From positions 1 to 10,120 of the forward strand of contig JBIISW010000093.1 in the NCBI GenBank assembly GCA_044340865.1: a DNA stretch of 10,120 bases. Reading direction: 5' to 3'. The translations under genes were made by a program, and so were the position numbers. The stretch is from UBA4416 sp044340865. GTDB lineage: Bacteria > Bacteroidota > Bacteroidia > B-17B0 > Aurantibacillaceae. The notes below the pieces were generated by a model. That model searched no databases. It saw nothing but the letters and a program-made list of their open reading frames with translations, and had not been told where the DNA came from. Within the stretch, counting starts at the first letter, position 1; each line of letters opens with the position of its first letter. Below are positions 1-7,651 of the stretch, in pieces.

Positions 1-21
1 ACTCACAAGTGTTTAAACAAC

Positions 22-750
22 ATGTACAAACTATCCATCGTTAACTATTATAATACAACACCATTTTTATTTGGTATAAATAATAGTTCTATAAAAAATG
101 ACTTACACATTGAACTTGATATGCCAAGTATATGTGCTCAAAAATTAAAAAACAAAACGGTTGACATTGGCTTAGTTCCTGTTGCTATTTTGCCAGAGTT
201 ATCCTCCTATCATATCATTACAAATTACTGCATTGGCGCCAATGGCAAAGTAGATAGTGTGAAACTATTTTCTGAAAAACCACTTGATGAGTTAACTCAT
301 ATTTTATTAGATTACCAATCAAAAACTTCGGTAGCGTTAGTGCAAGTATTGAATAAACATTTTTGGAAAAAGAATATTCAATTTATTGATGCAAAAGAAG
401 GGTTTGAAAATCAAATTAATGGCCCAACTGGAGCTGTAATAATTGGAGATAGGACTTTTGGCTTAACTAAATATCCGTATCAAATTGATTTAGCAGAAGA
501 GTGGACAAAGTATACGAAGTTACCTTTTGTATTTGCAGCTTGGGTTAGTAATGTTGAATTACCTGCTGACTTTATAAAAAAATTTAATGATGCTTTAGCA
601 TTTGGGGTAGCTCATATTGATGCAGCCGTTTTAGAAAAGCCAAACCAAATTAAAGGGTTTGACGCAGTTGATTACCTGAAAAATAAAATATCCTATGATC
701 TTTCTGAAGAAAAAAAATTAGGATTAAAAACATTTTTAGATTTAATCTAA
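22..750 (+). CDS. mqnA: Chorismate dehydratase MqnA (futalosine pathway of menaquinone synthesis)
   Basis: The 242-residue protein reads as the MqnA/MqnD family (COG1427). It opens with the family pattern IVNYYNTTPFLFGI (residues 6-19), followed by the DIGLVPVAILPEL block (about 48-60) that lines the substrate cleft, then IGANGKVDSVKLFS (71-84). A second-lobe block containing LPFVFAAWV lies near 167-175. MqnA removes water from chorismate to give 3-[(1-carboxyvinyl)oxy]benzoate, the first step of the futalosine route to menaquinone; the enzyme is cytosolic. Its length is normal for the family. MqnD (1,4-dihydroxy-6-naphthoate synthase) shares the fold, but the N-terminal block fits MqnA better. 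The ATG at 22 starts directly at the conserved strand, so no upstream extension is needed. The stop lies only 9 bp from the stop of the convergent gatC, with no clear terminator between them. No other mqn gene is in the window. Confidence 0.88.
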   Translation: MYKLSIVNYYNTTPFLFGINNSSIKNDLHIELDMPSICAQKLKNKTVDIGLVPVAILPELSSYHIITNYCIGANGKVDSVKLFSEKPLDELTHILLDYQSKTSVALVQVLNKHFWKKNIQFIDAKEGFENQINGPTGAVIIGDRTFGLTKYPYQIDLAEEWTKYTKLPFVFAAWVSNVELPADFIKKFNDALAFGVAHIDAAVLEKPNQIKGFDAVDYLKNKISYDLSEEKKLGLKTFLDLI

Positions 751-759
751 CAGTGCGTT

Positions 760-1062
760 TTATTCGCCCTGAGAAATGACCTTAGGAACTTTAAAATAAT
801 CCGAATCTTTTCGGGGTGCATTTTTTAAAGCATCTTTCTGATTTAATGTTTCAACAGGAATATCTTCGCGCATCACATTAAACTCGTCAGTCATATAAAT
901 TAAAGGTTCAATACCTTCTGTATCCAACTCATTCAACTTATCAATAAACGTAAGCATACGGTTCATATCATTTGCGATTTCAGCTTTCGCCTCATCAGTA
1001 AATTCAAGTCGTGCTAAATGAGCTACCTCATCCACTGTTTTTATATCAATTTTATTTGCCAT
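760..1062 (-). CDS. gatC: Asp-tRNA(Asn)/Glu-tRNA(Gln) amidotransferase subunit C
   Basis: This 100-residue protein has the usual GatC length and layout. It begins with the N-terminal helix motif VDEVAHLARLEFTDEA (residues 10-25), continues with a helix ending in MLTFIDKLNELDTEGIEP, and has the downstream stretch MREDIP (64-69) and a C-terminal FKVPKVI. GatC is the small scaffold subunit that holds GatA (amidase) and GatB (kinase/tRNA binding) together. The complex converts mischarged Glu-tRNA(Gln) and/or Asp-tRNA(Asn) to the amidated forms in the cytosol. gatA and gatB are not beside it, which is common in Bacteroidota. Its start codon lies inside the 3' end of the acyltransferase gene upstream (11 bp overlap), so the two are probably translated from one transcript. 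Confidence 0.93.
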   Translation of the reverse strand: MANKIDIKTVDEVAHLARLEFTDEAKAEIANDMNRMLTFIDKLNELDTEGIEPLIYMTDEFNVMREDIPVETLNQKDALKNAPRKDSDYFKVPKVISQGE

Positions 1063-1798
1063 TGTATTTAATTAAAGTGTTTTGTATTAAGTTAAAAACG
1101 GTTTCTTTTAAAGCGTCCACATCTTGATCGGTTAAACCTTTTGTTTGTATGGGTTCGAGTACGATTGTTTTAGCAATACCGCAACATCCATTGGATTTAA
1201 AATAACCGCCATTCTCTAGTAATTGTTTGTGATTTAAATTCACAATGGGTACAATTGGTACTTGCTTATCAATTGCTAATTTAAACGCGCCATTTTTAAA
1301 CGGCATCAATTTTGGTTGTTTTGGAATAGTTCCTTCAGGAAAAATAACCATGCTGCGGCCTTTTTCAATTTCATTTCCAGCTGCTATAAACGCTTTATGG
1401 GCATCTACCCTACTCGTTCGCTTTACAGGAATATCCATTCCTTTAAAAAAGGTTCTGAATAACGGAGCCTTTAATAATTCAGCTTTTCCCATGTAAATGG
1501 CTAAATGATCAATGTAAAACGTACTTAATACAATATCTAAATATGATGTATGGTTAGCTACAAAAACGCATGGTTGCGGCATTTTTTTTGATTTAGATTC
1601 ATACACTACTTTTGGTAAAATACCTGAACCAAAAGCGATACAAAATGACCAAATGCGTTTCAAAAAAAAAGCAACTTCCAACTTATTAGTTTTTATGGCA
1701 ATGAAAAAAAAGGGATACAATACTAAAAACGATATTGCGAACACGAAAAAAAACCATGTTTTCCATATGGGCGCGAATATCCGTTTTACTAAATTCAT
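1052..1798 (-). CDS. plsC: 1-acyl-sn-glycerol-3-phosphate acyltransferase (PlsC/LPLAT family)
   Basis: The 248-residue protein starts with a hydrophobic membrane segment (residues 12-34). It then shows the acyltransferase motifs in order: NHTSYLD (82-88), which gives the catalytic HX4D pair H83/D88; a block around IPVKRTSR (123-130); FPEGT (153-157), which binds the phosphate of the acceptor; and a VPIV-type block later. The family moves an acyl chain to the sn-2 position of lysophosphatidic acid to make phosphatidic acid at the inner membrane. Start choice: the frame extends upstream to a TTG at 1828, but the ATG at 1798 begins the natural hydrophobic N-terminus and is preferred. Bacteroidota often carry several PlsC paralogues, some acting on lysophospholipids or aminolipids, so the exact acceptor is uncertain. 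It overlaps gatC by 11 bp and is likely its operon partner. Confidence 0.88.
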   Translation of the reverse strand: MNLVKRIFAPIWKTWFFFVFAISFLVLYPFFFIAIKTNKLEVAFFLKRIWSFCIAFGSGILPKVVYESKSKKMPQPCVFVANHTSYLDIVLSTFYIDHLAIYMGKAELLKAPLFRTFFKGMDIPVKRTSRVDAHKAFIAAGNEIEKGRSMVIFPEGTIPKQPKLMPFKNGAFKLAIDKQVPIVPIVNLNHKQLLENGGYFKSNGCCGIAKTIVLEPIQTKGLTDQDVDALKETVFNLIQNTLIKYNGK

Positions 1799-1921
1799 TT
1801 GCCAAAGATAACATTTTTTAAAAAACAAGACGCGTTGCCCATCCTAGCCGTTATTTAATTAAAAATACTATACAGGCTATTTTATGTATTATTTAAAATC
1901 AAATGTTAATTTTACAGACAA

Positions 1922-2581
1922 ATGACTTCGACAAATCTTACCATATCTATACAACATGCTGGAAAAAAATTTGGCACTGAATGGATTTTTAGAAAATTAG
2001 ATTTAGAAATAAAACCACTGGATAAAATAGCGATTTTAGGCTTAAACGGTTCGGGTAAATCAACATTATTACAAGCGCTTTCGGGATACCTTACATTAAA
2101 CGAAGGTACTATGTCTTTTAGATTAAATGGGCAACCTGTTGATTCTGAAATTATGTATCGATACTGTAGTTATGCCTCGCCGTATTTAGAATTAATTGAA
2201 GATTTTACACTTGCTGAACTTATCACCCACACACAGATTTACAAACCTTTTGTCAATGCTCTGTCAGTTCAAGAAGTTATTGAACTATCAGGATTATCAG
2301 AACATCAGCATAAATTCATTCATCAATTTTCGAGTGGTATGAAGCAACGTTTAAAATTAACGCTTGCTATTTTAGCCGATGCACCTGTTTTATTGCTTGA
2401 TGAACCAACCTCTAATTTAGACGTTCAAGTAATACAATGGTATCAAACCATGATTCAAAATTATGCCCAAGATAAAACCATCATGGTGTGCTCTAATTCT
2501 ATTAAAGAAGAATATGATTTTTGTTCGAAAACCATTCTAATGGAAGACTATAAATCGATCAAAAAAACCTCAACAAAATAA
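1922..2581 (+). CDS. ABC transporter ATP-binding protein with atypical Q- and H-loops
   Basis: The 219-residue protein is a single ABC nucleotide-binding domain. It has Walker A GLNGSGKST (40-48), a signature motif SSGMKQ (137-142, M in place of the usual Q/G), Walker B VLLLDEP with the catalytic Glu at 161, and D-loop SNLD (164-167). Two normally invariant residues are missing. Where the Q-loop Gln is expected the sequence reads CSYASPYLEL (82-91), and where the H-loop His is expected it reads CSNSIKEE, with Asn at 192. The spacing and the rest of the domain are intact, so this looks like a specialised subfamily rather than decay. I recall similar 'YA(A/S)PY' forms in other Bacteroidota but cannot check this. 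No permease gene is adjacent, so substrate and direction of transport are unknown. It diverges from the plsC-type gene across a gap of about 120 bp that should hold both promoters. Confidence 0.85.
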   Translation: MTSTNLTISIQHAGKKFGTEWIFRKLDLEIKPLDKIAILGLNGSGKSTLLQALSGYLTLNEGTMSFRLNGQPVDSEIMYRYCSYASPYLELIEDFTLAELITHTQIYKPFVNALSVQEVIELSGLSEHQHKFIHQFSSGMKQRLKLTLAILADAPVLLLDEPTSNLDVQVIQWYQTMIQNYAQDKTIMVCSNSIKEEYDFCSKTILMEDYKSIKKTSTK

Positions 2582-2582
2582 T

Positions 2583-2612
2583 TTTGTAATTAAAAATTAT
2601 TTCTTATACTTG
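2583..2612 (+). promoter_or_regulatory. Candidate Bacteroidota-type promoter for rho
   Basis: TTTG at 2583-2586 and TATACTTG at 2605-2612 are separated by 18 bp. The Bacteroidota primary sigma factor recognises TTTG near -33 and TAnnTTTG near -7; here one base of the -7 box differs. Transcription would begin a few bases past 2612 and leave an untranslated leader of about 100 nt before the rho start. A long leader would leave room for feedback control of rho, but no specific structure was identified in it. Confidence 0.45.
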
Positions 2613-2720
2613 TACTGTTAATATAACAATCTACTAATATCTGTGTAGATAATAATCAAAAACCACTATTATAAAATTAGTAACCTCTTATCATTATTTT
2701 TCCATTTAACTTAACATTGT

Positions 2721-4541
2721 ATGTTTGAAGTATTAGATTTAAGTAGCAGAGCTTTGCCTCAGCTAAAAGACATTAGTAAACAATTTGGCATTGACGCAAA
2801 AGGATTAGGGAAACCAGAATTAGTATTAGCAATTGTTGATGCGCAAATGGCAAACCCTGATTTAGCAAGTAAAATAACTGCAGAGTTCCCTAAAAAAGAT
2901 ACAATTAAACCTGAAAAATCTTCGGATGCAAAAGTTAAAAAACCTCGTATTCAAAAAGTAGTTGAAACAGATTTACCAACTGAAAAAATAATTTCAGAAT
3001 TTACAACTGAAGTAAGATCTAACATTGAACAACCTGCACCAACTGAACCAATTTCGGAAACAAAACCTGTGATTGAAAAAATAGAAACAGAAAAAGTCAT
3101 TTCTCATCCTAAACCTGTTCACAATCATCAAAACCAAAATAGAAACCAAAATCCGAATCAAAATCCTAATCAAAATAGACCAAATCCAAACCAAACTAAA
3201 AATCCCAATCAAAATCAGCCTAAACACAATCATCCTCAATACACGAATGAAAAATCGCAGGCTGAATACGAATCGAAACCTGTTATAAATAACGATTTCG
3301 CCATTAATATTGAAACAGAAGAAAAACAATTGTCTGTAGATGGTATGGAATCTAACGATTCAAAAGATTCAAAAGAAAATGATAATAAACATCAACCAAA
3401 ACCAGAAAGAGTATATTACAATTTTGATGGTATTGCAATTGGTGAAGGTGTATTGGAAATGATGCCTGATGGGTATGGGTTTTTAAGAAGTTCGGATTAT
3501 AATTATTTAAGTTCGCCCGATGATATTTATGTATCACAAGCACAAGTAAAATTATTTGGATTAAAAACAGGCGACGTTGTTAGAGGTGGCATCAGACCTC
3601 CAAAAGACGGAGAGAAATTTTTTCCATTGGTAAAGGTTGAAGAGATTAATGGAAGAGAACCATCTTTTGTAAGAGATAGAGTTCCCTTTGATTATTTAAC
3701 ACCTTTATTCCCTGATCAAAAATTAAAATTAACTGGTCATCCAACACAAACTAATAGCACACGTATCATTGATATGTTTGCACCTATTGGAAAAGGGCAA
3801 CGTGGTTTAATTGTTGCACAACCAAAAACGGGTAAAACAGTTTTATTAAAAGACATTGCTAACGCGATTGCCTATAACCATCCAGAGGTATATTTAATTA
3901 TTTTATTAATTGATGAACGACCTGAAGAGGTTACAGATATGGCACGTAGCGTAAAAGCAGAAGTTGTATCATCAACATTTGATGAGCCAGCAGAAAAACA
4001 CGTGAAGATTGCCAACATTGTTTTGGAAAAAGCAAAACGTATGGTAGAATGTGGGCACGATGTTGTGATTCTTTTAGATAGTATTACACGTATGGCTCGT
4101 GCTTACAATACAGTGGCACCAAGCAGTGGAAAAGTATTATCGGGTGGTGTAGAAGCCAATGCATTACAAAAACCAAAACGTTTTTTTGGTGCAGCTCGTA
4201 AAATAGAAAATGGTGGTTCGTTAACTATTATTGCAACAGCCTTAACAGATACTGGATCAAAAATGGACGAAGTTATTTTTGAAGAATTTAAAGGAACAGG
4301 AAATATGGAATTGCAGTTAGATCGTAAAATTGCTAATCGTCGTATATTCCCTGCTGTTGATTTATCTTCATCAAGCACACGACGTGATGATTTATTGTTA
4401 AGCAAAGAAACCTTGCAACGCCTTTGGGTGTTGAGAAAACATTTAGCCGACATGAATCCTATTGAAGCGATGGAGTTTTTATTAAATCAAATTAGTAAAA
4501 CCCAAACTAACGAAGAATTTTTAATTGGCATGAACCGTTAA
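2721..4541 (+). CDS. rho: Transcription termination factor Rho with long disordered insertion
   Basis: The 606-residue protein is Rho, the hexameric RNA-dependent ATPase that pulls RNA polymerase off untranslated transcripts. Residues 1-50 form the helical Rho-N domain. Residues about 57-228 are a low-complexity insertion; the core at 133-173 is almost entirely N, Q, P, H, R and K (repeats such as NQNPNQNPNQN). The cold-shock-like RNA-binding domain follows at about 235-312, with GYGFLR (251-256) and the GDVVRGGIRPP stretch. The ATPase core has Walker A QPKTGKT (367-373), the catalytic-Glu region IDERPEEV (397-404), Walker B VVILLD (448-453), Q-loop segment ARAYNTVAPSSGKVLSGG (459-476) and R-loop FKGTGNMELQLDRKIANRR. 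All motor residues look intact. E. coli Rho is 419 residues, so the excess is mainly the insertion. The next gene starts 24 bp after the stop. Confidence 0.97.
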   Translation: MFEVLDLSSRALPQLKDISKQFGIDAKGLGKPELVLAIVDAQMANPDLASKITAEFPKKDTIKPEKSSDAKVKKPRIQKVVETDLPTEKIISEFTTEVRSNIEQPAPTEPISETKPVIEKIETEKVISHPKPVHNHQNQNRNQNPNQNPNQNRPNPNQTKNPNQNQPKHNHPQYTNEKSQAEYESKPVINNDFAINIETEEKQLSVDGMESNDSKDSKENDNKHQPKPERVYYNFDGIAIGEGVLEMMPDGYGFLRSSDYNYLSSPDDIYVSQAQVKLFGLKTGDVVRGGIRPPKDGEKFFPLVKVEEINGREPSFVRDRVPFDYLTPLFPDQKLKLTGHPTQTNSTRIIDMFAPIGKGQRGLIVAQPKTGKTVLLKDIANAIAYNHPEVYLIILLIDERPEEVTDMARSVKAEVVSSTFDEPAEKHVKIANIVLEKAKRMVECGHDVVILLDSITRMARAYNTVAPSSGKVLSGGVEANALQKPKRFFGAARKIENGGSLTIIATALTDTGSKMDEVIFEEFKGTGNMELQLDRKIANRRIFPAVDLSSSSTRRDDLLLSKETLQRLWVLRKHLADMNPIEAMEFLLNQISKTQTNEEFLIGMNR

Positions 4542-4565
4542 TTTTTTGACATTTAAATTTACAGT

Positions 4566-5087
4566 ATGATAAAATTAAAACCATTTTTATTCCCAACAAT
4601 TTATAGTGCGCTTTGCATCATATCGACTTCCATCGCATTTTATGGTGGGCACAGCAAATACATCAATACCATTAGTATTATCGGTTGGTTATTGATTATT
4701 CCATTTTGTGTGATGGCGATGATTTATGCAAAAAAAACACAATTCAATAATAGCATTGGAGGAAAAGATGCGGTAAAAGAAGGATTTAAATTTATTGTGT
4801 TTAGCACCATCCTACTTGTCATTTTTCAAGCTATATTTTTTACCTTAGGATTTAAAGATTATAAAATTAATTTTATACAAACCTATGGTGTTGAATTAGC
4901 AAAAGCACAAATAATAAGTGGACATTTAAAAATTACTGCGGCCGAAATTCCTAAATTAATCCAACAAGAAATTGAACAAATTACCTTGTTTAAAGAATGC
5001 ACCAGTATTGTATTTAAAAATTTATTTTTAGGAACAATTACAGCTATTGTAACCGCTGTTACCATTCGTGGTAATTTTAAATTTTAA
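4566..5087 (+). CDS. DUF4199 family membrane protein
   Basis: The 173-residue protein looks like the DUF4199 family, small inner-membrane proteins widespread in Bacteroidota with no established role. Four hydrophobic segments can be seen, at about residues 8-26, 34-55, 75-94 and 148-166. Between segments 2 and 3 there is the family-like soluble stretch with GG followed by VKEGFKF (66-77). Between 3 and 4 lies a longer polar loop (about 97-145) containing the helix-forming KLIQQEIEQI. It begins 24 bp after rho with no terminator between, so it is probably co-transcribed with rho, but nothing in the sequence shows a functional link. Family assignment is from the overall pattern and not from a catalytic motif. 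Confidence 0.72.
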   Translation: MIKLKPFLFPTIYSALCIISTSIAFYGGHSKYINTISIIGWLLIIPFCVMAMIYAKKTQFNNSIGGKDAVKEGFKFIVFSTILLVIFQAIFFTLGFKDYKINFIQTYGVELAKAQIISGHLKITAAEIPKLIQQEIEQITLFKECTSIVFKNLFLGTITAIVTAVTIRGNFKF

Positions 5088-5485
5088 TTTATTTATACTA
5101 AACTTTTGTACTGATATTATCGAAGGTCTATTCCATTAATTTATAACTCCAATCCGCACCCTGAGCCTGTCGAAGGTCTATTCCATTTAAATATAAATGC
5201 AATTCGCACCCTGAGCCTGTCGAAGGTCTATTCCATTTAAATATAAATGCAATCCGCACCCTGAGCCTGTCGAAGGGCAGGATTTTCACTACAATCCTTA
5301 ACGCGTGTTTACATTATTAACTGATAGTTTCTTAGCAAGCGTGAAAAAAATATTTTTAAGATTAAATTTGATTGATAAATAAAAAAATTACATTTGATAT
5401 AATTGGATTTTAATAATTAAAGTAGAATCCATAAATACAGTCCGTTTTTTAAAACGAATCTTTTGTTACACTAAATTTATTTTAA
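5088..5485. other. Gene-free stretch with tandem repeats
   Basis: This roughly 400-bp gap between the DUF4199 gene and the secreted amidohydrolase holds no convincing ORF on either strand. Its main content is the 50-bp tandem repeat described separately (5121-5277). Just after it, AGGATT at 5279-5284 and AATCCT at 5293-5298 form a short inverted repeat with an 8-nt loop; it lacks a T-run, so I do not call it a terminator. The remainder is A/T-rich and should contain the promoter of the next gene, but I found no clean TTTG / TAnnTTTG pair. Confidence 0.6.
5121..5277. repeat. 50-bp tandem repeat, three units plus a partial
   Basis: The hexamer CGAAGG recurs at 5121, 5171, 5221 and 5271, an exact 50-bp period. 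Units 2 and 3 differ at one base; unit 1 differs from unit 2 at about six. Each unit ends with GCACCCTGAGCCTGT, which runs into the CGAAGG of the next unit, so the joint reads CCTGAGCCTGTCGAAGG. I recognise this joint as similar to a short sequence dispersed through many bacterial genomes. The middle of units 2 and 3 has a small palindrome, CATTTA/TAAATG. The last joint is followed by GGCAGG and not by TCTATT, so the array ends there. No spacer diversity is present, so it is not a CRISPR. It is probably a REP-like or minisatellite element; function unknown. Confidence 0.92.
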
Positions 5486-6637
5486 ATGATAAAATACATT
5501 TTACTAAGCCTTATTATTTGCTCAAAAAGTTATGCTCAAATCATTTTTGGAACAAACAATTACATAGAATATCGCCAGGGTAATTTACCTATTATTATTT
5601 CTGTGCCACATGGCGGAAATTTGACTCCTTCATCCATTCCTAATAGAACATGTAATAGCGCTGTTACGGTAACAGATGCGAATACCATTGAATTAGCAAG
5701 ACAAATTGATTCGGCTTTTGTTAATGCCACAGGCTGCCATCCTTATATAATTTATTGTCATTTACATCGGTCGAAATTAGATTGCAATAGAAATATAGCA
5801 GACGGAGCTTGCGGTAACGCCCAAGCTGAAACAGCATGGAATGAATTTAATAATTTTATTAATTCGGCTCAAAACAATGCTCAAAGTCAATTTGGAGGAA
5901 AAGCGTTATACATAGATTTGCACGGGCACGGCAATTCTATACAACGTTTAGAATTAGGTTATTTATTGTATGATACTGAACTCGCAAATACAGATAGTGT
6001 TTTAAATACGAGCGAGTATGTTAACTATAGCTCCATTCAAAATTTAGTTGCCACTAATGTAAATGCTTATACGCATTCCCAATTATTAAGAGGCCCTTTT
6101 GCTTTAGGAACTTTATTAGGCAATGCGGGATATCCATCCGTACCAAGTCAACAAATTCCTTTTCCTGGCACTACAACTAATTATTTTAGTGGTGGTTATA
6201 ATACAGCCCATCATACCAGTTATGTAACAAGTAATACCGTAAATGGTTTGCAAATGGAATGTAATTATGCAAATGTGCGCGATAGTTATTTGAATCGTAA
6301 ATTGTTTTCAGATTCATTAGTTTCTGTCATTCAAAAATTTTTAGTTAAACATCAAACTATTAACTTCTCAAATTGTTCTTTAACCTCTATAGAACCTTTA
6401 AAGCAATTAGATCTATTACTCATCTCACCAAATCCAGCTAATGATTACATTCAGATATCAAATAATAATAATGTTACAGATTTTGAAATTGAAATCATAA
6501 ACACATTAGGACAAACCGTTTTTAAAACACAAAACCAAACCTTACTTAATATAGAAAAATTTGAAAAAGGTATATATATTATTAAACTAACTGATCAACA
6601 TAAAAATACAATGACACATAAAGTTTTGTTTCAATAA
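5486..6637 (+). CDS. Secreted N-formylglutamate amidohydrolase-like protein with T9SS sorting domain
   Basis: The 383-residue protein opens with a Sec signal peptide (residues 1-17, cut probably after SYA). The catalytic domain (about 30-290) resembles the N-formylglutamate amidohydrolase family (a zinc-dependent hydrolase): SVPHGG (39-44), DANTIELA (64-71), HLHRSKLDCNR (92-102), IDLHGHG (143-149) and QMECN with Glu 258. The His/Asp/Glu residues in these blocks are the likely metal and catalytic ligands. After a short linker, residues about 309-383 form a T9SS type A sorting domain: LLISPNPANDYIQI at its start and GIYIIKLTD near the end. The protein should therefore cross the outer membrane by T9SS and be released or anchored at the surface. 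Cytosolic family members act in histidine breakdown. A secreted one more likely hydrolyses an N-acyl amino acid or peptide outside the cell, but the substrate is unknown. It stands alone, with 213 bp to the next gene. Confidence 0.82.
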   Translation: MIKYILLSLIICSKSYAQIIFGTNNYIEYRQGNLPIIISVPHGGNLTPSSIPNRTCNSAVTVTDANTIELARQIDSAFVNATGCHPYIIYCHLHRSKLDCNRNIADGACGNAQAETAWNEFNNFINSAQNNAQSQFGGKALYIDLHGHGNSIQRLELGYLLYDTELANTDSVLNTSEYVNYSSIQNLVATNVNAYTHSQLLRGPFALGTLLGNAGYPSVPSQQIPFPGTTTNYFSGGYNTAHHTSYVTSNTVNGLQMECNYANVRDSYLNRKLFSDSLVSVIQKFLVKHQTINFSNCSLTSIEPLKQLDLLLISPNPANDYIQISNNNNVTDFEIEIINTLGQTVFKTQNQTLLNIEKFEKGIYIIKLTDQHKNTMTHKVLFQ

Positions 6638-6850
6638 AATATTATGAGACTTCAATATGTTATTAGAAATTTGCTCGAATGCTAAAAGACTATTTTAACG
6701 CTGATAAGTAAGCTATGTGTTTCACTATCTTTTGACATAGAACTATTTGGATGAGTGGAATTCTAATTTTATCGAGTAATTTATTGAATAAATAAAAAAT
6801 CATTAAATATATTTATAGAATATTTAGTAACTAAAACACATAAAACCATT

Positions 6851-7651
6851 ATGAAAAAAATCCTGATTATTTCTTCTTTCTTAACCATTTCTTCTTTAGT
6901 AATTCTATCAACAATGACAACAACGGATGCTAACGCAACTTTGCCTAATGACGGGAATGCCGGTGCTCCAATGGATAATTCAGGGCAAGATTGTGGCAGT
7001 CCCTATTGTCATAATGTTGCATCAACACCTACTACAAATATCATTTCTTCTGATATACCAAGTACCGGTTACATTGGTGGAACAACATATAATTTTACGG
7101 TAACAATGTCTGGTGCTGCTGCTTATGGTTTTGAGTTGACGCCACAAACAGCAACTTCGAGTGCTGGACTTGGAACATGGATTGCAGGAATTGGTTCTTC
7201 TGTATCAACTAAATATATCAAGCAGACTACAAAAAAAACTGGGGCAAGTGCCGTTTGGACATTTCAATGGACAGCACCTTCAACTGCAACAACGGTTACT
7301 TTTTATGGTGCGTTTAACTATGCTAATAATAATAATACAAAAACTGGAGACATTATTAAAACATCTTCTGTTACCTATGTAGCAAATACAACTGGTATAC
7401 ATGAAACTAATAACGTTTCTTTATTATCTATATTTCCAAATCCAACGGCTGACATATTACACATCATGTCAGATGAACTATTTAAACAAGGAAATATCTA
7501 TTCATTAGATGGAAAATTAGTTAAAACAATTTCAGAGCAAGAATTAATATCAAAATCTATTCTTGTTTCAAATCTTAACAATGGTATATATTTTATACAT
7601 ATTGTAAACGATCAAAAAACATTTGTAACAAAATTCACTAAAAAGGATTAA
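6851..7651 (+). CDS. Secreted T9SS-sorted protein with CxxxxCH motif (choice-of-anchor V-like)
   Basis: The 266-residue protein has a lysine-start signal peptide (1-29, likely cleaved near DANA). The mature N-terminus carries GNAGAPMDNSGQDCGSPYCHN (35-55), with C48, C53 and H54. This matches the GAP...C..CH opening of the 'choice-of-anchor V' domain, a reeler-like beta-sandwich found in Bacteroidota exported proteins. Residues about 60-180 are beta-rich and Thr/Ser/Ala-rich, ending with TFYGAFNYANNNN (149-161), typical of that domain. Residues about 190-266 form a T9SS type A sorting domain (LLSIFPNPTADILHI start, NNGIYFIHI near the end). The motif resembles a haem-binding CxxCH with a four-residue gap; haem binding is possible but not shown. 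Role unknown; surface or extracellular location is likely. A strong terminator hairpin follows 17 bp after the stop. Confidence 0.75.
   Translation: MKKILIISSFLTISSLVILSTMTTTDANATLPNDGNAGAPMDNSGQDCGSPYCHNVASTPTTNIISSDIPSTGYIGGTTYNFTVTMSGAAAYGFELTPQTATSSAGLGTWIAGIGSSVSTKYIKQTTKKTGASAVWTFQWTAPSTATTVTFYGAFNYANNNNTKTGDIIKTSSVTYVANTTGIHETNNVSLLSIFPNPTADILHIMSDELFKQGNIYSLDGKLVKTISEQELISKSILVSNLNNGIYFIHIVNDQKTFVTKFTKKD

Noticed and set aside
1803..1810. TATCTTTG on the minus strand, an exact TAnnTTTG box just before the acyltransferase ATG
   Set aside because: The nearest TTG upstream is only 15 bp away and transcription would begin at the start codon, so a leaderless transcript would be needed. 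Probably chance in A/T-rich DNA.
1799..1828. In-frame 10-residue upstream extension of the acyltransferase starting at TTG
   Set aside because: The start codon would be TTG and the added residues precede a natural ATG that begins the hydrophobic membrane segment.
2994..3329. Minus-strand ORF opposite the low-complexity part of rho
   Set aside because: Its odd Ile/Arg/Phe-rich composition is just the complement of the Asn/Gln/Pro repeats.
5121..5277. CRISPR array
   Set aside because: The whole 50-bp unit repeats with no diverse spacers, only three copies, and no cas genes nearby.
7161..7382. Plus-strand ORF inside the choice-of-anchor V-like gene
   Set aside because: Out-of-frame shadow of a gene with clear signal peptide and sorting domain; no family resemblance.
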